DNA from: Asterionellopsis glacialis
Taxonomy: Eukaryota; Bacillariophyta; Plagiogrammaphyceae; Rhaphoneidales; Asterionellopsidaceae
DNA length: 21,415 nt
Direction of reading: 5' to 3'
Assembly (NCBI GenBank): GCA_014885115.2
Contig: WKLE02006691.1
Coordinates: 1-21,415 of the forward strand
The notes beneath the pieces were generated by a model. That model was not told where the DNA came from and ran no database searches. It saw only the letters and a program-made list of their open reading frames with translations. Below, in pieces: positions 15,982 to 21,415 of the stretch; the first letter of the stretch is position 1; each line of letters begins with the position of its first letter. Both the position numbers and the translations under genes were made by a program.

Positions 15982-18322
15982 ATGAGATCTAGAAAGAAAA
16001 CTATTGACGGCAACTCCTGGAGTTCTTATTTCCATGAATTAGGATATGAAATACGGAAAGAGATTGGTTCCATTCGTCGTGAATACTTGTTTGATACTTC
16101 CACTACGGCAACAGGTGGGATAGATGACCACTTTAATTCTAAATCACATTCACGACACCGTTCTGGGGCACAATATAAACAAAAGAAAAAATCGCCAACC
16201 CAGCCTTATCTTGATTTTTGTGCTGATATTGGGAAGTATATCTCATTTGCAAATGCAATACCTATTGCAATGGTTTTGATATCGTTAGTTATTGGTTTTT
16301 CTTTGGGATACGACCAAGCTTTAACATCGATGAGCACCTCGTTGAAACAATTAGAGGAAACCCAACAACGTCACGGCGGAAACAATGATTTAATGATTGA
16401 TGCCAATGACGTTTCAACAACTTATAGAATACATGTTCCCAAAACGACAATAGAACTTTTAGGACAATTTTCCAAAGAATATCGAAGCATTCAAAACAAA
16501 CTCAAAGAAGATTATGCAGATTATGTTGGATTATTCACAGACAAGGCACGTCTTGATGAGTTGTTCCAAATGAGTAGTGAAGAATCAAAATCACGATACC
16601 TCCGTCGAATTGTCAAAAAACTTGTTGCGAAACAAATACAAATCACAAACTCTGATCATGCAACTACTTCCTTGAATGAGGATCCTACAACCTTTACCTG
16701 GATTTCAGCCGGGGATGCATCTGCAGCAGGATATGGGAATCTATTCGAAGAAAGTTATACATCAGCTCTGCATGACACAGTCTTATCAGCCTTTTCTGCT
16801 GTTGGGATTAACTTTATAGCAAAGAATGCTGGTATTGCAGGCTATGGATCTGGTCCTGACTTGAGTTTATGTATGGAATCAGTTTTTGGTGATGATATCG
16901 ATGTCCTAACATATGACTTTGGTATGATGGATGGTGACAAAACATACAGGGCGGGACTTTGGGCATCCCGAGCTGCAGTACACCCCTCTAGGCCTTTGTT
17001 GCTTATGATTGACTCACAAGAAACAGGACGGTGGGATCAATTGGTACAATTTGAAAAACGAGGTACAGGTGTGGCGCTCTTTGATACAGCCTCACTTAGT
17101 ATTATCAAGAAGCTCCTTCCTGATAGTGCCAATGTCCAACAAATTGAGCAACTCCCGACACCTTTACAATATTTTATTTGTGGTGGAGCAACAGAAGGGA
17201 CACAATCATGTTATGAACCACAACTTAACTATGTTTGTGAAGTCCCTGATGCCAAACTATGTATGGATGCCAAGTTCAGTACTAGAGGACAATGTAGCTA
17301 CGAGAGATACCATGCAAATTGGCTTCCTGGGTGGTACGTTCTTTCGTCAAGAATCATTATACACAGCGTACTGCGCTTTTTTGTTTTTGTCGTCAACTCA
17401 TTCTGCAATTCATCACCTTTGGCTTCTTTTTTCTCGTTGTAGGAAAGAGCACCGCTTCCGAGGGAGATTGCTGGGTTTATTCCTGGTGAATTTGCTACAG
17501 GAAGGATTGATTGAATTGGACAAACTTTTTCATTCAGAACCAATCTCTCATCTGTCAGTAAAAGCGCGTTGGGAACATATAATGGTAGAACTTGAACAAC
17601 AAGATCAACTAGATTTGTTTTTGTTTGAGAATTCTAAACCACCCGATGATTACTCCCTAGGAAAATACACGGAAGATATACAAGATTTGAATCTTGATGT
17701 TTTGCTAACCAAATCGACAGAATGCCTTATTGCCTCCCAAACAGCGCAAGACTTATACGAGCACAACAAGAACAAGGACCATGGTGAGAATGACATAAAA
17801 AAACGCATCAGAAGTAGTGGAGTTGTCCAGTCATATGAGGGAAAAATTGACTCATCTGAGAATATAGTCCTGGTCAATGGTGGAAACGACAAAGAAGAGG
17901 GACATTGCGGAGTGGTTGATATTTTACATCGAGACTTTTTCTTTGCTAAGCAGGGTGAAAAGTGGCAATATTTAAAGGTCCCAGTATCAACGATGAAGCG
18001 AGATGGGAGAGAAGGTTATATTGCTGTCTGTTTTGATACTTGTAGTAGCACCGGGCCTGATGCCGGAACCGAAGGCTGTATTTCAACTGCTGCCGCTATG
18101 GAAGGACTGGCTGGTGTCAAATTGGCGAATGGAAATGTGAAAATGAAGGTGAACGGCGAAATGGTGACAGGAACAAGACATTTGGATGGTTGTTACTTTC
18201 TGGAAGGGCCATCGAACGGCTTCCGATGGCAACCGGACCAGGAAGATTCGTCATACACGATCCAGTTTCGCGCAAACGAGGAAAATGGATCGTTTCGTAT
18301 ATTTTCTGTTATTTTTATATAG
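15982..18322 (+). CDS. Membrane-anchored SGNH-hydrolase-like protein
   Basis: Two exons, 15982-17333 and 17443-18322, with a 109-nt intron (donor GTACGT, acceptor TTGTAG) give 743 residues. The junction restores WLPGWKEHRFRGRL, a continuous, family-like stretch. A basic N-terminus (KKK at 68-70) precedes one membrane span, IPIAMVLISLVIGFSLGY (93-110), so it is probably a type II protein with the bulk in a lumen or outside. Residues about 238-450 resemble SGNH/GDSL block order: WISAGDASAAGYGNLFEESY (240-259), NAGIAGYGSGPDLSLCM (282-298) and DDIDVLTYDFGMMDG (304-318). The classic GDS is GDAS here, so the nucleophile may be S247 or absent. Exon 2 gives a second hydrophilic region and a C-terminal domain with paired Cys (FDTCSSTGPDAGTEGC). 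Such proteins are numerous in diatoms; acyl or polysaccharide esterase/acetyltransferase-like roles are possible, none proven. Confidence 0.75.
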
Positions 18323-19111
18323 CTTTGTACTAAATTATAGTCTACATCTACTTGAGGAGATCGAACCAACGCCTATCTTATTATTCTCTACTCTGAAGGA
18401 GATAAAATGATACTAACTAGCTACTAGAGGATAGTTTACAAAATTGATTGTCGTGTCCATTTACAAAAAGGAAACCAAGTCAAATTATCGTACTTCAAAT
18501 ATTTAACTAAGTTTTGGTGTTCTTATCCTCTTTTTCAGGCTTTGTTCTTTGAGAACCAAATACCATCTTGAGGGAATCACATAGATCGGCTTAACTCATT
18601 TTACAATATTTGTCTACAAATTCCATTTATTTTTTAGTTGTGAGGAGTTCAACACAACGAGCTTCAGGGCTTGGGCACAGCACATTGCGAATGCTTCCTT
18701 GTTTATTAGTTTTCTTCTTTCTTTTACTATGCAGAGATAGATTCCACAAAGGAAGAAGACTCTGACCTCTCATCCAGCAAAACAATAGGACTTGATTTGA
18801 AAATAGTGTAGGCGAGCTTTTTTTCTATTAAATTTAGATCTTGGGATAGAATATCGGCTCTAGGGATGGATCATCCCGAAGGAAATTGTATGGTAGTATC
18901 AAGGCCTTGGTTGATTCTTGCACAATAATGCCATACTTAATCAATTTATGTTGAAATCATGGCCACTTTGACGAAACATTTTAGGCATTACACCACACAT
19001 GAATTCGTTCTTTGGCGGATACCTGGAGAGATTGTCTGTGGATGTGTAGCTGGTAAAAGTTTCTAGTCTTGTATGCTCTTGTTCCAGGGATCATTTGAAG
19101 CAAAATTATTA

Positions 19112-19569
19112 TGTTTCACTCCTTGATAACATCAAATAAAGGACTTGTATGATTTGCCCTATTAGGACTAGTTCGTCTTTGGCAAACATATGATAGATGA
19201 CCACTCTAACTAAATGATGGTTTCGTTGGTGTGATCTTACAGTTGGTGTTTTAACCACGACATGAGTATCTCTGGTGTTATGTTTTCGATCATGAAGCGA
19301 GAGTCTCTATGTCTCAGAATTCGCATTTTGGTGTCATATTTATATTTCACTCCTTCAGGACATCAAACAGAAGACTTCGACGATTTGCCCTAAGAGTTCA
19401 GGTTTGACAAACATATGACTGCTTCCCAATCTAATTAAAATACAGTTTGGCTGGTGTGATCCTACTGTACAGTGTGTTTTCCCATGAAATGAGTATCATT
19501 GATGTTATGTATTCGATCATGAAATGAGTGTCTTTATGTCACAGGATTAGTGTTCTGGTGTCACTGAAA
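19112..19569. repeat. Degenerate two-copy tandem duplication, about 230 bp unit
   Basis: Two adjacent units, 19112-19342 and 19343-19569, share an ordered series of words at offsets of 225-231 bp: TTTCACTCCTT (19114/19345), GATTTGCCCT (19151/19382), ACAAACATATGA-like (19183/19408), GGTGTGAT (19228/19453), ATGAGTATC (19262/19489), TGTTATGT (19277/19503), TTCGATCATGAA (19285/19512), TGGTGTCA (19329/19556). No open frame survives in either unit. It could be a two-unit satellite remnant or a duplicated non-coding element. Confidence 0.8.
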
Positions 19570-19578
19570 TAAATGTAA

Positions 19579-19815
19579 GTACTTATTGGAAGTGCTGTCG
19601 CACCAGGTTGCATACCCGTACCCTTGTTTTTAGCTAGTTACAGTGCGTTTTTTTAATCCGCCGTAGTAAACATAATGTATGCATATATGTACTATTTTAC
19701 ATCGTGTAAAACATGTTTTGATCCCGGATACAGTATGTACGTGTACCGTTTCTAGTGTTTTCGGATGATACCGATCCTAATCTACGTACGTGCACTGTAA
19801 TTTACGTTTACGTAC
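19579..19815. other. Second GTAC-rich patch
   Basis: Seven GTAC tetramers (19579, 19618, 19689, 19737, 19743, 19786, 19812), the last five within 127 bp, several inside TACGTAC or ACGTAC. It directly follows the tandem duplication and uses the same vocabulary as the block at 15331-15606. Confidence 0.45.
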
Positions 19816-20111
19816 AGGTATGTTTTCTACAGTATGAGGGCTTTTTCGTATGTGATCAATACTCTTTTTGATAAGTAAAAATGGTAAAACAAAAATGTAA
19901 GTTTGATTCTAGAGTGTTGATGAGATGGATGCCAACTCCTTGATGTGATATTGTGCAATATTTTCTATATCATCTGTATAGAAGCCTCAAGAAAGAAGCA
20001 TTAAAAGAACTTGTGTGCATGATGCTGAAACAACGCGGAATTATTGTACATGATTTTTCTCTTTTAGTATCCCCTGAAGTGAGCTGTTAATGCTCAAGAA
20101 AAATCTCTTTT

Positions 20112-20918
20112 TTAATTTCTCTTCAGTTGTGCTGCTTGTAAAAGTTGGGACTGAAGAGCTTGTAGTTGAGCCAAGTCATTGATATTTCCAAGAGACCCCA
20201 GTAGGCTGGAAAGATCAGTGTGTCCGGCAGCTCCTCCACCAAGAGCAGCGGAGAGATCCGGTAACTGCGCTGCTGGAGCTGGAGCTTGTCCGAAAGCTTG
20301 ATTGAGATTGGCAAAATTATTTACATTTCCAACACCAGCTGCATTTTGAGCTGCTGCTAATAGACCAGCTGCAGCATTGACAGCTTGTACGTTGTTCTGC
20401 TGTCCAGCCGCAACGCCAGCAAAAAGTTGATGCGCAGCCGCTTGTTGAGTATTAAGAGAAGCTGCAGCATTCTGTAGCAGAGATGCGGCAGATATTGATT
20501 GAGACGCGCTTGCAGGAGCGGCTGCAGCCGCAGCAGTTGTAACTGGATTTGTGTTCGAACGGAACTGCCTGAAATCTTGAAGAAGTCCATCGAGTTGAAT
20601 TCGAAGACTTTCATTGTCCTTGCGAAGTTCGGCGTTCTCCTTCGTGAGGTCACCGACTGTCTGTTGAAGGTCTTCGATAAGAATCTTACGACGTTGTCTT
20701 GACTCAAAGGCAGAACGACGATTTGCAGCACGTCGTTCTTGCCGTTTCTCTTCGTCGGTCATTGCGTGACGACGTTTGCGAGAGGTCTTGAGGTTCTTCC
20801 CGGCAGATGCAGTAGAATTATCACCGTCGGAGTTCGTTAATGCAGAGTCTGCAAGCGAGCTGTTGTTGGTGATATTATGGGAGTCCATTGAGATGTTCTC
20901 GATATTGGTAATCTTCAT
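20112..20918 (-). CDS. bZIP transcription factor
   Basis: Single-exon frame; 268 residues from the ATG at 20918, or 258 from the in-frame ATG at 20888. The frame extends upstream to 21020 without another ATG, so the hydrophobic stretch encoded there is not taken as protein. A Ser/Asn-rich N-terminus is followed by a basic, NLS-like KTSRKRRHAM (44-53) and the bZIP domain: basic region ERRAANRRSAFESRQRRK (61-78) with N66-x7-R74, then leucines exactly ten residues after R74 and each seven thereafter (84, 91, 98, 105, 112). The NxxSAxxSR form resembles plant-type bZIPs. The C-terminal half is low-complexity Ala/Gln/Asn (about 125-268), as in transactivation regions, ending in a LAQLQALQSQLLQAAQLK stretch. 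It should bind ACGT- or AP-1-like DNA as a dimer in the nucleus. No PAS or other sensory domain is present. Confidence 0.9.
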   Translation of the reverse strand: MKITNIENISMDSHNITNNSSLADSALTNSDGDNSTASAGKNLKTSRKRRHAMTDEEKRQERRAANRRSAFESRQRRKILIEDLQQTVGDLTKENAELRKDNESLRIQLDGLLQDFRQFRSNTNPVTTAAAAAAPASASQSISAASLLQNAAASLNTQQAAAHQLFAGVAAGQQNNVQAVNAAAGLLAAAQNAAGVGNVNNFANLNQAFGQAPAPAAQLPDLSAALGGGAAGHTDLSSLLGSLGNINDLAQLQALQSQLLQAAQLKRN

Positions 20919-21183
20919 TATCCGATGCAAATTGTGTTGAAGACTTTGATGTGTATGGTAACTGAGAGAGAAAGAAGTCAGAAGTATACACCGAAAAAGA
21001 ATATAAACAAGTCTCGTCAAAAAGTTAACTTTGTGTCACAGAATCGGAAATAAAAATACCGTCAGATGATCAGTCCAAATACTTATGCACAAAAACCTGG
21101 GTATCATTGGTGTAAATTTGTATATGATACATGACAATACAACGTGGTATAAGCAGTTTTCTACACTTCTAAAGAAAGTAACA

Positions 21184-21190
21184 TGAGTCA
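21184..21190. promoter_or_regulatory. AP-1-like site TGAGTCA
   Basis: Perfect TGAGTCA heptamer, a typical bZIP target, about 270 bp upstream of the bZIP start. It is the reverse complement of the heptamer 31 bp further upstream. Confidence 0.3.
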
Positions 21191-21214
21191 TGCATATCAG
21201 GAGACAGAAATAGA

Positions 21215-21221
21215 TGACTCA
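21215..21221. promoter_or_regulatory. AP-1-like site TGACTCA
   Basis: Perfect TGACTCA heptamer about 300 bp upstream of the bZIP start, 31 bp (about three helical turns) from TGAGTCA. The pair suggests bZIP control, perhaps autoregulation, of this gene. Confidence 0.3.
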
Positions 21222-21415
21222 TCCGGTGTTAAGATGTTTTACACTATGGTCCCGAAGATTGGAAAATAACAAATACCGTAAACGTTTCAGCGTGCGTCAG
21301 TCTAAGAGCCTATGAAAACGAAGAACATTACAGCCCAATTAAAATTTGAATCCTTGACAGGCGGTAGCGTTTAGACAAGCTGTTTCTAATGACGTGTTGA
21401 TCGAACATACGTTCG

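Larger units (their letters stand above)
18323..20111. other. Gene-free intergenic region
   Basis: About 1.8 kb between the convergent 3' ends of the SGNH-like and bZIP genes. I see no reading frame worth calling, no tRNA and no spliceosomal RNA signature. It holds the tandem duplication at 19112-19569 and a second GTAC/TACGTAC-rich patch at 19579-19815. Confidence 0.6.
20919..21415. promoter_or_regulatory. Upstream region of the bZIP gene
   Basis: Nearly 500 bp up to the window edge, the presumed promoter and leader of the reverse-strand bZIP gene. It holds two AP-1-like heptamers, listed separately, and TGACGTG at 21390-21396. No reading frame of interest was seen. Confidence 0.45.

Noticed and set aside
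17334..17442. Continuation of the SGNH-like exon 1 frame to a stop at 17442
   Set aside because: The tail after WLPGW loses family-like sequence, while splicing GTACGT to TTGTAG restores WKEHRFRGRL and a long conserved second half.
18355..18380. Reverse-strand GGTTCGATC resembling a tRNA T-loop
   Set aside because: The flanking bases do not pair into a T stem and no matching acceptor, D or anticodon arms are found.
20919..21020. Hydrophobic N-terminal extension of the bZIP protein that would make it membrane-bound
   Set aside because: The extension has no ATG; the first usable starts are at 20918 and 20888, so the hydrophobic stretch is in the leader.
1..21415. CRISPR arrays, phage or bacterial operons
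   Set aside because: No regularly spaced identical repeats, no ribosome-binding-site-led gene strings; genes carry spliceosomal-type introns.

Overview
The window looks like nuclear DNA of a diatom or closely related photosynthetic stramenopile. Genes are interrupted by short GT-AG introns (109-168 nt), intergenic DNA is AT-rich, and several proteins have the expected flavour: a bestrophin-like channel with a signal-plus-transit-like presequence, a membrane-anchored SGNH-hydrolase-like protein of algal type, and a stramenopile-looking bZIP factor. No ribosomal, tRNA, phage, CRISPR or autonomous transposon gene was found. The organism call is an inference from gene families and architecture.

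Layout. 1-2469: AT-rich, no convincing gene, some degenerate repeats and one weak reverse-strand frame. 2470-2898 (+): Pcc1-type KEOPS subunit, two exons. 3423-4013 (-): acidic protein with a signal peptide. 4991-5535 (+): 77-residue acidic double-repeat protein, three exons, one of 19 nt. 6215-7618 (+): SET-domain protein with a signal peptide, two exons. 7832-10030 (-): amino-acid-transporter-like protein, two exons. 11315-13024 (+): bestrophin-like anion channel, one exon. 13512-15060 (-): soluble FAD-dependent reductase of the fumarate reductase superfamily, two exons. 15982-18322 (+): membrane-anchored SGNH-like protein, two exons. 18323-20111: gene-free, with a two-copy tandem duplication of about 230 bp and a GTAC-rich patch. 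20112-20918 (-): bZIP transcription factor; its upstream region runs to the right edge.

The genes are individually promoted eukaryotic genes, not an operon, and I see no single pathway joining them. Transporter and bestrophin are divergent (1.28 kb between starts); reductase and SGNH-like protein are divergent (0.92 kb, containing a very dense GTAC cluster). SET/transporter and bestrophin/reductase are convergent pairs. The most interesting leads are the SET methyltransferase that appears to enter the secretory pathway, the reductase that lacks the fumarate-site histidine, the double-repeat mini-protein with its micro-exon, the upstream overlapping ORF and leader hairpins of the bestrophin gene, and the GTAC-dense intergenic patches. 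All splice sites were chosen by eye from consensus and protein continuity and have no transcript support here.
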